NCBI GenBank assembly: GCA_017577715.1
Contig: PKRC01000003.1
Span: 167,445-231,444 of the forward strand
DNA length: 64,000 nt
Direction of reading: 5' to 3'
DNA from: Clostridia bacterium
GTDB lineage: Bacteria; Bacillota; Clostridia; Caldicoprobacterales; Caldicoprobacteraceae
The position numbers and the translations under genes were made by a program. This document shows, one piece after another, positions 51,063 to 60,158 of the stretch (positions are counted from its first letter, which is position 1; each line of letters starts with the position of its first letter). The notes under the pieces are model-generated. The model had not been told where the DNA came from and did no database searches. It worked only from the letters and a program-made list of their open reading frames with translations.

Positions 51063-52130
51063 TTACAGCCCTATTATGGACCCAAGCAGCTTGAGTACAA
51101 GGCCTGCAAGCATCCCTAGGAAGGGATCGGTGATGGCGGTAACCGTCATGGTTACTCCTCCCACGATGGGCCCGCCGGGTATCTCGCCACCCGCCAAAGC
51201 ATTTGCAGCGTTTGTAGGTACGGTGACTATTGCGCCTAGCACAAACAGGAATCCTGCAATGGACTCGCTGGGGATGAATCTCCCTATCTTGGGTAACAGT
51301 CCCGCCAGTAGCATAACGGCCATTAAAGCCATCATGAGTACCCCCGACCAAACGGGATGAGGGGCACTGCCAGTTGCAGATATGATCGACTCCACAGGGC
51401 CACCTCCGAATATGGAGGAAACCATATCGGCCAGGCTGCTTATGACAGACAGGTGATCGACGTTTACATCGGTTTTGGCAATTTGTCCAGTTATCTTCCC
51501 GAAGGCTATGTTGGCACCGATGTTGAGGCATACCATGGCCATAGCACCGCGTACCACAGTTGGATTGATTTTAAATTTCTGCAGCACAAATCCTTCTTTT
51601 TCAATTACCTGAATATCCGACTTTTTCTTAAGCATAAGCGAGATTGCGCTGGACACCACTACTGAAACCGTGATAGTGTATACCAGGTTTTTGGTGAAAA
51701 TGTAAGTGATAAAACCGACTATCATTGAGCTGAATCCAACGATATGGTTTTTCCTGGCCATATCTATGGATACCTTTGCCAGCATGATGCCCACGCCGGC
51801 CATCATGCCGCTGGTAATAACAGGGCCCACAAAATCCACGATCCTTTCTAAAAGCCCAAACAGGCCTATTAACGTCATGATGCAGCCGCCCAAAAAAGTC
51901 ATGGATAAGCGTTCACACCTGTCCTGCCCCATGGTTCCAGCTACTGTTATGGTTTCGGCTTGGAATGATATGGGAGCGACAGATCCCACCAGCGCGTTGC
52001 CGACAGCGCCAACTATGAAAGCCAGGGCAGTTGGTATCGATGCAAAACCATAGGATAATGCCAATAGACCTTGAGGCAAACCGTTTAATATTACGCTCAA
52101 AGCTGCTAGTATGTCTTGTAAAATTTCCAT
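51063..52130 (-). CDS. NCS2-type nucleobase permease
   Basis: 355-aa membrane protein with about 11-12 helices. SPI-like stretches of the xanthine/uracil permease family are visible: PISFQAETITVAGTMGQDRC near residues 53-72, IFGGGPVESIISATG near 245-259 and PSESIAGFLFVLGAIVT. The length is short for NCS2 (about 430), and helices at the N-terminus are compact. AAAGGAGG precedes the ATG. First gene of a two-gene operon with a phosphoribosyltransferase, so import and capture of a purine base is the likely job. Confidence 0.82.
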   Translation of the reverse strand: MEILQDILAALSVILNGLPQGLLALSYGFASIPTALAFIVGAVGNALVGSVAPISFQAETITVAGTMGQDRCERLSMTFLGGCIMTLIGLFGLLERIVDFVGPVITSGMMAGVGIMLAKVSIDMARKNHIVGFSSMIVGFITYIFTKNLVYTITVSVVVSSAISLMLKKKSDIQVIEKEGFVLQKFKINPTVVRGAMAMVCLNIGANIAFGKITGQIAKTDVNVDHLSVISSLADMVSSIFGGGPVESIISATGSAPHPVWSGVLMMALMAVMLLAGLLPKIGRFIPSESIAGFLFVLGAIVTVPTNAANALAGGEIPGGPIVGGVTMTVTAITDPFLGMLAGLVLKLLGSIIGL

Positions 52131-52526
52131 AGCTTCTAACTCCTCCTTTGTTGTTTTTGTATTTTTCCATATCCTTTTGCCTCTTGAATTGTGCTAAACA
52201 ATTGTTTTGGTATGTATAAGAAAATATACCATATTTTCAAACGAAAAGCAATATTTTTTATAAAAAGTACGGAACATATCCGTATAATATTCCATAATGG
52301 CGATAAATGTTCGGGATTTGTAAGCCGCGAGTTTGAGTACAATGATGAGGCCATTGGCCTGCTCTCTAATTTGCAAAGCCGCGGTGAAAATTCTGATAAA
52401 TTAAATAAACTTTTAACTGGAGAGAGATAATTAATCTTGAAGGTACATGATGAGCAAATGATGTTTGCTTTAATGCTGATTTGAAGGCTGTGGCTGGGCG
52501 TTAAAATAAATAGAACAAATTTCCAT
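52131..52526. other. divergent intergenic region
   Basis: About 400 bases between the leftward NCS2 operon and the rightward puuR-like gene. A promoter for the NCS2 operon is at 52213-52240. I looked for a purine riboswitch (conserved core around two kissing loops) and saw none. A 79-codon rightward frame (52191-52430) has no ribosome binding site and is probably chance. Confidence 0.5.
52213..52240 (-). promoter_or_regulatory. promoter of the NCS2/phosphoribosyltransferase operon
   Basis: On the minus strand TTGAAA (52235-52240), 16-bp spacer, TATACA (52213-52218), within a partial inverted repeat GGTATGTATA/TATACC. Confidence 0.5.
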
Positions 52527-52638
52527 ATATGTCAATATTATTTATGAAAAATAGTATTGACATATTTTTTTTTCTGTGTTAAAGTGTGTGCTGGGTTTAA
52601 AATGACTAAACAAAAAGTTTAGTTTGCAAAAACTTTTT
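52527..52638 (+). promoter_or_regulatory. puuR-like gene promoter with two inverted repeats
   Basis: TTGACA (52557-52562), 17-bp spacer, TAAAGT (52580-52585). ATATGTCAATA (52527-52537) and TATTGACATAT (52555-52565) form an 11-bp inverted repeat whose right arm contains the -35 box; AAAAAGTTT (52612-52620) and AAACTTTTT (52630-52638) form another between promoter and start codon. Both are operator candidates for the encoded XRE-cupin protein. Confidence 0.65.
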
Positions 52639-52661
52639 ATACTCAATTTTGGGAGAAGAAA

Positions 52662-53207
52662 ATGACTATGAAAATAGGGGAGAAGATCAGACAACTGCGG
52701 CTTAAGGCGGGTTTGACGCAAGAAGAACTGGCGGACAGGTGCGAGCTGACCAAGGGCTTTATCTCTCAGGTGGAGAGGGAACTGACATCGCCCTCCATTG
52801 CAACTTTGATAGACATACTGGAATGCCTCGGCACAAATCTTAAGGACTTCTTCAGCGATGCCGTGCCCGAGAAGGTGGTGTTCAAAAAGGACGATGTCTT
52901 CATAAAGCAGGACGAGGAGCTCAAGCACTCCATAAAATGGCTGGTGCCCAACGCCCAGAAGAACGCCATGGAACCCATACTCATGGAGATAGAACCCGGG
53001 GGAAGTTCCAGTGAAGATAACCCACATGATGGGGAGGAATTTGGCTATGTGATATCGGGCAGCATAAATCTTTATCTGGGAAACCATAAATATAGGGTGA
53101 AAAAAGGAGAGAGTTTTTATTTCAAAGCCAACCAGGTTCATAGGATAGAAAACGCTGGGAAGGCGAAGGCAGTTGTGCTGTGGATATCATCGCCACCCAG
53201 CTTTTAA
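52662..53207 (+). CDS. XRE-family regulator with cupin domain (PuuR-like)
   Basis: 181-aa regulator: N-terminal helix-turn-helix KIGEKIRQLRLKAGLTQEEL with FISQVERELTSPSIATLIDI near residues 4-55 and a C-terminal cupin near 105-175 (HDGEEFGYVISGSINLYLGN, FYFKANQVHRIENAGKAKA). Proteins of this build next to potABCD control polyamine uptake in many Clostridia. GGGAG precedes the ATG. The next gene, potA, begins 30 bp after its stop, and the four transporter genes overlap, so the five form one operon. Confidence 0.92.
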   Translation: MTMKIGEKIRQLRLKAGLTQEELADRCELTKGFISQVERELTSPSIATLIDILECLGTNLKDFFSDAVPEKVVFKKDDVFIKQDEELKHSIKWLVPNAQKNAMEPILMEIEPGGSSSEDNPHDGEEFGYVISGSINLYLGNHKYRVKKGESFYFKANQVHRIENAGKAKAVVLWISSPPSF

Positions 53208-53237
53208 TATTATGAAGGTTTGAGGGGGGAGGTATAT

Positions 53238-54287
53238 ATGACAGAAGAGCCTATCATAAGGCTAGTGAATGTTTCTAAAAATTATGATGGAACAGAGGCG
53301 CTAAAGAACATCAACTTGTATATACGCAAAAACGAGTTTCTCACTTTGCTTGGGCCTAGCGGATGCGGTAAGACTACAACCCTTCGCATCATTGCGGGCT
53401 TCGAGAAGCCCGATTCAGGTGCAGTGTTTTTTGAGGGTAAGGACATAACCGACCTACCTCCCTATAAGAGAAAGGTAAACACTGTGTTTCAAAGATACGC
53501 CCTGTTTCCGCATATGAATGTGGCTGAGAACATAGCCTTCGGGCTTAAGATAAAGAAGCTGGATAATAAGACCATAGAGAGAAAGGTAGCCGAGGTGTTG
53601 GAGCTGGTAAATCTCAAAGGGTTTGAGAAGAGGAGGGTAGACTCATTAAGCGGAGGGCAACAGCAGAGGGTGGCGATAGCCAGGGCATTGGTCAATGAGC
53701 CGGAAGTGCTTCTGCTGGACGAGCCCCTGGGAGCTCTGGATTTGAAGCTCAGGAAAGACATGCAGATTGAGCTTAAGAGGATTCAAAAGATGCTGGGCAT
53801 CACCTTCGTGTACGTGACCCACGACCAGGAAGAAGCCCTGACCATGTCGGATACCATCGTGGTCATGAAGGATGGTACCATACAGCAGATCGGTACGCCC
53901 GAGATGATATACAACGAGCCAAAAAATGCGTTTGTGGCTGATTTCATCGGCGAGAGCAACATCATCCCGGGCAGGATGCTCAGGGATAACCTGGTGTATT
54001 TTGCTGGCCGTGAGTTTGAGTGCGTTGACTCAGGCTTTGAGCTCAACGAGGAAGTGGATGTGGTCATAAGGCCAGAGGATATAAAGCTGGTGCCCATAGG
54101 AGAGGGTATGCTGCAGGGAGAGGTGGAATCGGTTACCTTCAAAGGGGTGCATTACGAGATGATAGTGCGCAGCGAAGGGATAGAGTGGACGATACACAGC
54201 ACCCTTATGAAGCCTGTGGGAAGCAGGATAGGCTTGCGCATACTTCCCCAGGACATCCACATAATGAAGAAGGTGGCCGTAAAATGA
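53238..54287 (+). CDS. potA: spermidine/putrescine ABC transporter ATPase
   Basis: 349-aa ATPase: Walker A GPSGCGKTTT near residues 38-47, signature LSGGQQQRVAIARAL near 136-150, Walker B VLLLDEPLGALDLKLR near 156-171 and a C-terminal TOBE domain (VIRPEDIKLVPIGEG). VNTVFQRYALFPHMNVAENI is typical of PotA. ATG at 53238 is preceded by GGGGGGAGG. Its TGA overlaps the ATG of potB. It drives polyamine import through PotBC. Confidence 0.95.
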   Translation: MTEEPIIRLVNVSKNYDGTEALKNINLYIRKNEFLTLLGPSGCGKTTTLRIIAGFEKPDSGAVFFEGKDITDLPPYKRKVNTVFQRYALFPHMNVAENIAFGLKIKKLDNKTIERKVAEVLELVNLKGFEKRRVDSLSGGQQQRVAIARALVNEPEVLLLDEPLGALDLKLRKDMQIELKRIQKMLGITFVYVTHDQEEALTMSDTIVVMKDGTIQQIGTPEMIYNEPKNAFVADFIGESNIIPGRMLRDNLVYFAGREFECVDSGFELNEEVDVVIRPEDIKLVPIGEGMLQGEVESVTFKGVHYEMIVRSEGIEWTIHSTLMKPVGSRIGLRILPQDIHIMKKVAVK

Positions 54288-55108
54288 GAAGGACGTATTA
54301 CGCGTACCCCTACCTGGTTTGGATGGCTATCTTCATAGTGGTGCCGCTATTTCTGTTGCTGTTTTATACCTTTACCGTTACTACCGAGGAGGGTATAAGG
54401 TTTACCCTTCAACACATAAATCGCATATGGGAACCCATATACCTCACAGTGCTGCTGCGCTCAATACTGCTTGCTCTCATATGCACCGTTATATGCCTTT
54501 TGATAGGCTACCCCGTAGCTCTGATCCTCTCAGGGAAGGAATACAGTCAGAATAAGATTTTGGCTTTGCTGTTTGTGATCCCCATGTGGATAAACTTTCT
54601 GGTGAGGACCTATGCCTGGATGAACCTGCTGGGGAAAAATGGCGTGATCGATATGGTGATGAATTTTTTGCACCTCCCCTCTTTGCAACTTTTGTATACC
54701 GATTATGCGGTGGTGCTGGGGATGGTGTACAACTTTTTGCCCTTTATGGTACTCCCCATATATTCGGTTTTGACCAAAATGGACAAGAGCATCATTGAAG
54801 CGGCGCAGGACCTGGGAGCAGACTATATTACCGTGCTTAAAAGGATCATTGTCCCTTTAAGCATGCCTGGGGTCATATCGGGCATCACCATGGTTTTCAT
54901 GCCGGCGGTAACCACATTTATAATCTCAAGGCTGTTAGGCGGCGGACAGTATATCCTCATAGGCAATCTCATTGAGCAGCAGTTTATCGTGGTAGGCGAT
55001 TGGCACTTTGGTTCGGCTATATCCTTTGTGCTGACGATTATAATACTGATAACCATGGGCATCATGCGCAAATACGATAAGGACTATGAGGGGGGTGCAA
55101 TATGGTAG
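54284..55108 (+). CDS. potB: spermidine/putrescine ABC transporter permease PotB
   Basis: 274-aa membrane protein with six helices and the binding-protein-dependent transport motif EAAQDLGADYITVLKRIIVP near residues 169-188 (EAAxDLGA...P). The N-terminal YAYPYLVWMAIFIVVPLFLL is the first helix. ATG at 54284 overlaps the potA stop as ATGA. The last 7 bp overlap potC. Confidence 0.94.
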   Translation: MRRTYYAYPYLVWMAIFIVVPLFLLLFYTFTVTTEEGIRFTLQHINRIWEPIYLTVLLRSILLALICTVICLLIGYPVALILSGKEYSQNKILALLFVIPMWINFLVRTYAWMNLLGKNGVIDMVMNFLHLPSLQLLYTDYAVVLGMVYNFLPFMVLPIYSVLTKMDKSIIEAAQDLGADYITVLKRIIVPLSMPGVISGITMVFMPAVTTFIISRLLGGGQYILIGNLIEQQFIVVGDWHFGSAISFVLTIIILITMGIMRKYDKDYEGGAIW

Positions 55109-55908
55109 GGCGTGTTATCAAGAGGATATACCTTTACCTGATTTTTCTCTTCCTGTATGCACCGATAGTCCTGCTGGTGGTATATTCCTTTAATGAGTCC
55201 AGGTCCATGGGGCGATGGAGAGGCTTTACATTGAAGTGGTACGCCGAGCTGTTTAAGGATACCGAAGTATTGCGCGCCCTATATAACACCCTGGCCGTAG
55301 CAGTTCTGTCTGCCGTTATAGCTACCGTTATTGGCACAGCGGCGGCCATCGGCATACACGAGATGGGCAGGATTAAAAAGGCAATAGTGATGAATTTGAC
55401 GTATCTGCCTGTTATAAACCCGGATATTGTGACAGGTGTGTCGCTCATGCTGCTTTTTGTGTTTACCAAGTCCTTTACCGGAATAGGGCTGGGCTTTTTC
55501 ACTATGCTGCTTGCCCATATCACCTTTAATATACCCTATGTGATACTCTCTGTGATGCCCAAGCTCAAGCAGCTTGATAGGCACATATATGAGGCAGCCC
55601 TTGACCTGGGTGCAACCCCTTTTTATGCCTTGAGGAAGATTATAATTCCGCAGATAATGCCGGGAATAGTGACGGGATTGTTGCTGGCCTTTACTCTATC
55701 CATCGACGACTTTGTCATCAGCTTCTTTACCACCGGGTCGGGGGTATCCAACATAGCCATATACGTTTATTCCATGGCAAGGAGGGGCATTAACCCAAAG
55801 ATAAACGCCTTGTCCACCATCATGTTTGTCACAGTGCTGGCGTTGTTGCTCATAGTCAACAAAAGGGTGAGCAAAGATAATCCAAAGCCAAAGGAGGATA
55901 TGCGATGA
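55102..55908 (+). CDS. potC: spermidine/putrescine ABC transporter permease PotC
   Basis: 268-aa membrane protein with six helices and the coupling motif EAALDLGATPFYALRKIIIP near residues 160-179. The segment SFNESRSMGRWRGFTLKWYAELF near 29-51 is characteristic of PotC; SIDDFVISFFTTG near 197-209 likewise. GAGGGGGG precedes the ATG. It overlaps both potB and potD. Confidence 0.94.
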   Translation: MVGRVIKRIYLYLIFLFLYAPIVLLVVYSFNESRSMGRWRGFTLKWYAELFKDTEVLRALYNTLAVAVLSAVIATVIGTAAAIGIHEMGRIKKAIVMNLTYLPVINPDIVTGVSLMLLFVFTKSFTGIGLGFFTMLLAHITFNIPYVILSVMPKLKQLDRHIYEAALDLGATPFYALRKIIIPQIMPGIVTGLLLAFTLSIDDFVISFFTTGSGVSNIAIYVYSMARRGINPKINALSTIMFVTVLALLLIVNKRVSKDNPKPKEDMR

Positions 55909-56954
55909 AAAAGGCATTTAAAATTTTCGGGTTGGTTATTATGGCAGTAATTGTAGTAAGCGTTTTTGCCGGGTGCGGCAGCGCTCCAAAGGCCCAGCTT
56001 AAAGTGTACAACTGGGGAGATTATATCGGCGAAGGCGTCATTGAAGAATTTGAAAAAAGGTACAACATAGACGTGATATACGAGACCTTTGCCACCAACG
56101 AGGAGATGTACGTAAAGATAAAGGGCGGTGGAGCCGACTACGACGTGGCCATTCCGTCGGACTATATGATCGAACGCATGATAAAGGAAGATATGCTTGA
56201 GAAGATAGATTTCAGTAACGTTCCTAACTATAAATATATAGATGAGAGATTCAAGAATCTTCCCTATGACCCCAACAACGAGTATTCCGTTCCCTACATG
56301 TGGGGTACTGTTGGCATCTTGTACAACAAGAAGATGGTAGATGAGCCCGTTGACAGCTGGAAGATACTATGGAACGAAAAGTACAAGAAGCAGATCTTAA
56401 TGCTGGACAGCAGTAGGGACTCCATAGGGGTAGCCCTCAAGATGCTGGGATACTCTTTAAATACCAGGAATATGGATGAACTGGAGCAGGCAAAGGAAGC
56501 GCTTATCAGGCAAAAACCCCTGGTGTTGTCCTATGTGGGTGACGAGGTTAAAGATATGATGATATCGGGTCAGGCCGCTCTTGCAGTTGTATGGTCAGGC
56601 GATGCCGTCTATACCAAGAGGGAAAATCCCGATTTGGACTTCGTAATACCAAAGGAAGGCAGCAATATGTGGGTCGATGCCATGGTAATTCTAAAGGGCA
56701 CTAAGAATAAGAAGGCAGCAGAGCAGTTCATCAATTTCATGTGTGAGCCCGAGATTGCCTTTAGAAATACCGACTATATAGGGTATTCCACCCCTCATAC
56801 CGAGGCTAAGAAGATGTTGGATCCCGAGGTTCTCAACGATAGGGCTGCCTATCCAACCGAGGAGGATTTGAAAAACTGCGAGGTATTTGAAGCGCTGTCG
56901 GACGTCATAAAGGAGTATGATAGGGTGTGGACAGAGGTAAAAGCAGCCAGATAA
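55905..56954 (+). CDS. potD: polyamine-binding lipoprotein PotD
   Basis: 349-aa substrate-binding lipoprotein; lipobox VFAGC with Cys near residue 24. Polyamine-pocket regions are visible: VYNWGDYIGEGVIEEFEKRY near 35-54, ADYDVAIPSDYMIERM near 77-92, YSVPYMWGTVGILYN near 120-134 and NMWVDAMVILKGTKNKKAAE near 246-265. The ATG overlaps the potC stop. It delivers spermidine or putrescine to PotBC. Confidence 0.95.
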   Translation: MKKAFKIFGLVIMAVIVVSVFAGCGSAPKAQLKVYNWGDYIGEGVIEEFEKRYNIDVIYETFATNEEMYVKIKGGGADYDVAIPSDYMIERMIKEDMLEKIDFSNVPNYKYIDERFKNLPYDPNNEYSVPYMWGTVGILYNKKMVDEPVDSWKILWNEKYKKQILMLDSSRDSIGVALKMLGYSLNTRNMDELEQAKEALIRQKPLVLSYVGDEVKDMMISGQAALAVVWSGDAVYTKRENPDLDFVIPKEGSNMWVDAMVILKGTKNKKAAEQFINFMCEPEIAFRNTDYIGYSTPHTEAKKMLDPEVLNDRAAYPTEEDLKNCEVFEALSDVIKEYDRVWTEVKAAR

Positions 56955-56979
56955 AGGGATATTGTAGATGGTTGACGAT

Positions 56980-57010
56980 AGCTGCGGGAAGAGCCCGCGG
57001 CTGTTTTTGT
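56980..57010 (+). terminator. potABCD terminator
   Basis: AGCTGCGGG (56980-56988) pairs with CCCGCGGCT (56994-57002), one T-G pair, loop AAGAG, followed by GTTTTTGTTT. Confidence 0.88.
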
Positions 57011-57065
57011 TTAATCCTGGAGGCTCAGAAAGCATTAATAAACGGCATGCGGGAGGGATAGAGCG

Positions 57066-58040
57066 ATGAAGATAGGGTCCTTGTTTATTCCTACCAACGT
57101 ATTTTTAGCGCCCATGGCTGGAATTACCGATATGCCCTTTCGCCTGCTGTGTAAGCAGCAGGGCTGTGGCATGGTGTATACCGAAATGGTGAGCGCCAAG
57201 GGCCTCTACTACGGCGATGAAAAGACCTGGAAGCTTACACAGGTTCACCCTGACGAGCACCCCGTGGGAGTGCAGATCTTTGGCTCTGACCCAGATATAA
57301 TGGCCGAGATAGCCGCGAAGCTGTCCCAGGCGGGTATAGATTTGATAGATATAAATATGGGATGCCCTATGCCCAAGATAGTGAAAAACGGAGACGGAAG
57401 CGCGCTCATGCGCCAGCCGGAAAAGGTCTATAGAATTGTAAAGGCGGTGGTAGGGGCTTCTTGCAAGCCTGTCACCGTCAAGATAAGGAAGGGTTGGGAT
57501 GATAATAGCGTCAACGCCGTCGAAATAGCTAAAGCAATTGAAGAGGCGGGGGGAGCTGCTGTAACGGTGCATGGTCGTACCAGGGAGCAGCTTTACTCCG
57601 GTGCTGCCGATTGGGGCATCATCGGTGAGGTAAAGCGAGCTGTATCCATACCCGTCATAGGTAACGGTGACATATTTGCACCCCAAGATGCAAAGCGCAT
57701 GCTGGATGAGACGGGATGCGATGCCGTAATGGTGGGGCGAGGAGCCCAAGGCAATCCATGGATTTTCAAGAGGATAATCCATTATTTGCAGACGGGGGAA
57801 CTGCTACCTCCTCCTACGCCGCGGGAGAAGATAGAAATGGCCTTGCATCACTTGGACATGATGATACAATACAAGGGAGAGGAAGTGGGAGTCCGGGAGA
57901 TGAGGAAGCATATAAGTTGGTACATTAAAGGGCTGCCCAATGCAAACAGGGTTAAAAACGTGGTCAACACTTTGAGAGAAGTAGATCAGATCCGTAAGCT
58001 GCTAGAAGAGTATCTGCTTGAACTTGAAGGAACTGTGTAA
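57066..58040 (+). CDS. dusB: tRNA-dihydrouridine synthase B
   Basis: 324-aa flavoenzyme reducing uridine in the tRNA D loop. FMN barrel start NVFLAPMAGITDMPFRLLC near residues 11-29, catalytic Cys in DINMGCPMPKIVKNGDGSAL near 97-116, HGRTREQLYSGAADW near 167-181 and GNGDIFAPQDAKRML near 199-213 match DusB. GGAGGG precedes the ATG. It lies after the pot operon terminator and before an uncharacterised gene pair; in many Clostridia dusB is near greA-lysS, as here. Confidence 0.95.
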   Translation: MKIGSLFIPTNVFLAPMAGITDMPFRLLCKQQGCGMVYTEMVSAKGLYYGDEKTWKLTQVHPDEHPVGVQIFGSDPDIMAEIAAKLSQAGIDLIDINMGCPMPKIVKNGDGSALMRQPEKVYRIVKAVVGASCKPVTVKIRKGWDDNSVNAVEIAKAIEEAGGAAVTVHGRTREQLYSGAADWGIIGEVKRAVSIPVIGNGDIFAPQDAKRMLDETGCDAVMVGRGAQGNPWIFKRIIHYLQTGELLPPPTPREKIEMALHHLDMMIQYKGEEVGVREMRKHISWYIKGLPNANRVKNVVNTLREVDQIRKLLEEYLLELEGTV

Positions 58041-58150
58041 AAGCGGTTTTAAACGAAAGTTTTTGTTAGCATATTTGATGGGCCCCACAATGGGTATAAT
58101 CGTAATTAGCGAGGAATGAGTTGAATAAAAATGATTTATAGGAGGATGGC

Positions 58151-59056
58151 ATGAAGAGGATTATTAGCGTAAGCATAGGGGCCTCTTCAAGGAACCACAG
58201 CGTTACCGCCAACATCTGCGGGCAGGACTTTCTCATAGAGAGGATAGGGACCGATGGGGACTTGAAAAAGGCCGTCCGAATCATTGAAGAGCTGGATGGG
58301 AAAGTCGATGTGTTTGGCATGGGAGGAATCGACCTGTATCTGTACGGCCGTAATGGGCGAAGATATGTCATAAGGGCGGCCTTACCCCTTGCCAGGGCAG
58401 CACGAAAAACGCCCATCGTCGATGGTTCGGGGCTTAAAAATACGCTGGAGAGGGATGTGGTGAATTTCCTGCACAGGGATTGTGGGTTGGAGTTGAAGGG
58501 CAAAAAGGTATTGCTGGTGTCGGGCATGGACAGATTCGGCATGGCAGAAGGGTTTACCCGCATGGGCTGTGACATGATATTCGGGGACGTGATGTTTGCC
58601 TTAGGTTTACCCATACCGATACGCAGTTTAAAAAATCTACATCGCCTGGCAAGCGCCTTGATACCCATCGTTTGCCAGTTGCCCTTTCACTGGCTGTATC
58701 CAACGGGGCATGAGCAGGAGAAGGTTTTGCCTAGGTATAACAAGTATTACCAAGATGCTGATATCATTGCGGGGGATTTTTTATATATAAAGCGCCACCT
58801 TCCGGAACGCTTGGAGGGGAAAGTAATTGTGACCAATACCGTTACCCCAAGCGATGTGCACATGCTTCAGCAGAGGGGCGTGAAGCTGCTGGTTACCTCA
58901 ACCCCCGAATTTAACGGGCGCTCTTTTGGCACCAATGTGATTGAGGCCCTGATTGTTAGCCTTTCGGGCAAAAGACCCGAGGATATCACCGCCGATATGT
59001 ATGCCAAGCTGATACGGGAGTTTGACATTACCCACAGGGTCGAATATTTGAATTGA
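58151..59056 (+). CDS. uncharacterised protein, Rossmann-like ('quinate 5-dehydrogenase' in databases by recall)
   Basis: 301-aa soluble protein. Notable stretches: IGTDGDLKKAVRIIEELDGK near residues 36-55, DVFGMGGIDLYLYGRNGRRY near 57-76, TPIVDGSGLKNTLERDVVNF near 90-109 and a Rossmann-like KKVLLVSGMDRFGMAEGFTR near 122-141. I recall similar clostridial proteins labelled quinate 5-dehydrogenase, a name I would not rely on since no shikimate-pathway context exists here. AGGAGG precedes the ATG. It overlaps the frame of the next gene's leader and the two form a unit between dusB and greA. Confidence 0.75.
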   Translation: MKRIISVSIGASSRNHSVTANICGQDFLIERIGTDGDLKKAVRIIEELDGKVDVFGMGGIDLYLYGRNGRRYVIRAALPLARAARKTPIVDGSGLKNTLERDVVNFLHRDCGLELKGKKVLLVSGMDRFGMAEGFTRMGCDMIFGDVMFALGLPIPIRSLKNLHRLASALIPIVCQLPFHWLYPTGHEQEKVLPRYNKYYQDADIIAGDFLYIKRHLPERLEGKVIVTNTVTPSDVHMLQQRGVKLLVTSTPEFNGRSFGTNVIEALIVSLSGKRPEDITADMYAKLIREFDITHRVEYLN

Positions 59057-59070
59057 ATGGGGAGCGAAAG

Positions 59071-60048
59071 GTGAGAAAGTTTGCCGTTATGACCTTTCGG
59101 CAGGCCGATGGTCTGTCGAGAGCTGATGCGGGACTTGTGGGCAGGTTAATGAATATTTTAAAGGGCGGGAGGTTTAACAAGACCCTTCAGCCAATTGGTA
59201 CCGTCTCTTTCAAAGAGGATGGCCAGCAAGTGGGGTACATACTCCAATTGCCCGATTTTATGATCAACTGGGATGAATTTTCGTCCGGCAGGCGCCGCAG
59301 GAGGCTTCTTAAGTATTTAAGGCTGTTGGAGAAGTTGGACATTGAAGTGATATGCATCCCATATTGCTGTGATGATTTGCCTGAGGAAGCCATGAAGGCT
59401 CTGAGCGAGGGTTTTGTTGTGGATTCGGCTTATCGGATGCGCATCCTGGCACTTATGGACTCCATAAAACATCTGCTGAGGATTCTAAAGGAGCGGGTTG
59501 TTGGCATAGAGGTGGGGATTTGGGGTGCCGATGGCTGGGGTGGCAGGCTGCTTGCGAAAGGGCTGGCGCCTTCCATAAACCAGATGGTGCTGGGGGGTAC
59601 GGATGAGAAAGAGCTCTATGGGCTGGCCGATGAGATCCTGCAGGAGACCGGCCTGGCGTGTCCGGTTACTACCGATGCCGCCCAATGCCTTAAGGGTAAG
59701 CAGCTTGTGGTTATAGCCGATGAGTGCGACTTGGGTTTGGTAAGCGGCGCTGCCATTGTGGTATACGCGGGGGCAATGGATTTAAAGCATATGAGAGCCC
59801 TGAAAAGCCATGGAGGGCCTTTATGGATATTGTCGGGTTGGGCGACTTTGCCCGATGGAGTGGTGGCCGATGTGGAGCTGTTGCCATGGGAGACCCTGGG
59901 AGTGTTGCAGGCCTTATCCCTTAGGGAAGGGGAAATGGATGGGGTCGGACATGCTCTGAATACCGTAAAGATGCGCGGGTTTATATTGCCAGAAGGTGCA
60001 ATGACCTATGATACCTTCCGCATTCGCTATTTGAGGAAAAGAGACTGA
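59071..60048 (+). CDS. uncharacterised protein, partner of the preceding gene
   Basis: 325-aa soluble protein with no family I recognise. The first ~140 residues are basic and helical; from about 145 a dinucleotide-fold-like run VGIEVGIWGADGWGGRLLAK is followed by QLVVIADECDLGLVSGAAIV and VVYAGAMDLKHM, suggesting a Rossmann domain. The GTG at 59071 is six bases after GGGGAG; the frame opens at TTG 59053 inside the preceding gene. It starts 14 bp after that gene's stop, indicating co-expression and probably a shared pathway. Function unknown. Confidence 0.7.
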   Translation: MRKFAVMTFRQADGLSRADAGLVGRLMNILKGGRFNKTLQPIGTVSFKEDGQQVGYILQLPDFMINWDEFSSGRRRRRLLKYLRLLEKLDIEVICIPYCCDDLPEEAMKALSEGFVVDSAYRMRILALMDSIKHLLRILKERVVGIEVGIWGADGWGGRLLAKGLAPSINQMVLGGTDEKELYGLADEILQETGLACPVTTDAAQCLKGKQLVVIADECDLGLVSGAAIVVYAGAMDLKHMRALKSHGGPLWILSGWATLPDGVVADVELLPWETLGVLQALSLREGEMDGVGHALNTVKMRGFILPEGAMTYDTFRIRYLRKRD

Positions 60049-60058
60049 TTTTATTTTC

Positions 60059-60087
60059 TTGACAAACCACCTTTGCTTTTTTATAAT
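60059..60087 (+). promoter_or_regulatory. greA-lysS promoter
   Basis: TTGACA (60059-60064), 17-bp spacer, TATAAT (60082-60087): both boxes match the sigma-A consensus. It is 178 bp before greA, leaving a long leader with a hairpin. Confidence 0.85.
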
Positions 60088-60123
60088 TTTAGATAATTCC
60101 ACTACAAATTTAGAAAGATTTTC

Positions 60124-60158
60124 AAGCACTGGCACAAATGGTATTTATGTCAGTGCTT
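60124..60158 (+). other. long hairpin in the greA leader
   Basis: AAGCACTGGCACAAAT (60124-60139) pairs with ATTTATGTCAGTGCTT (60143-60158) over 16 positions with one mismatch and one G-T pair, loop GGT. The downstream sequence ATTGTATTGCTTAT is T-rich but not a proper T run, so partial termination or a regulatory leader is possible. Confidence 0.6.

Noticed and set aside
52131..52330. Purine riboswitch upstream of the NCS2 permease operon
   Set aside because: The conserved core and paired loops of the purine aptamer are not present on the minus strand.
52191..52430. 79-codon plus-strand frame in the NCS2/puuR spacer
   Set aside because: No ribosome binding site and it overlaps the NCS2 promoter; composition is not clearly protein-like, although its second half is not wholly random.
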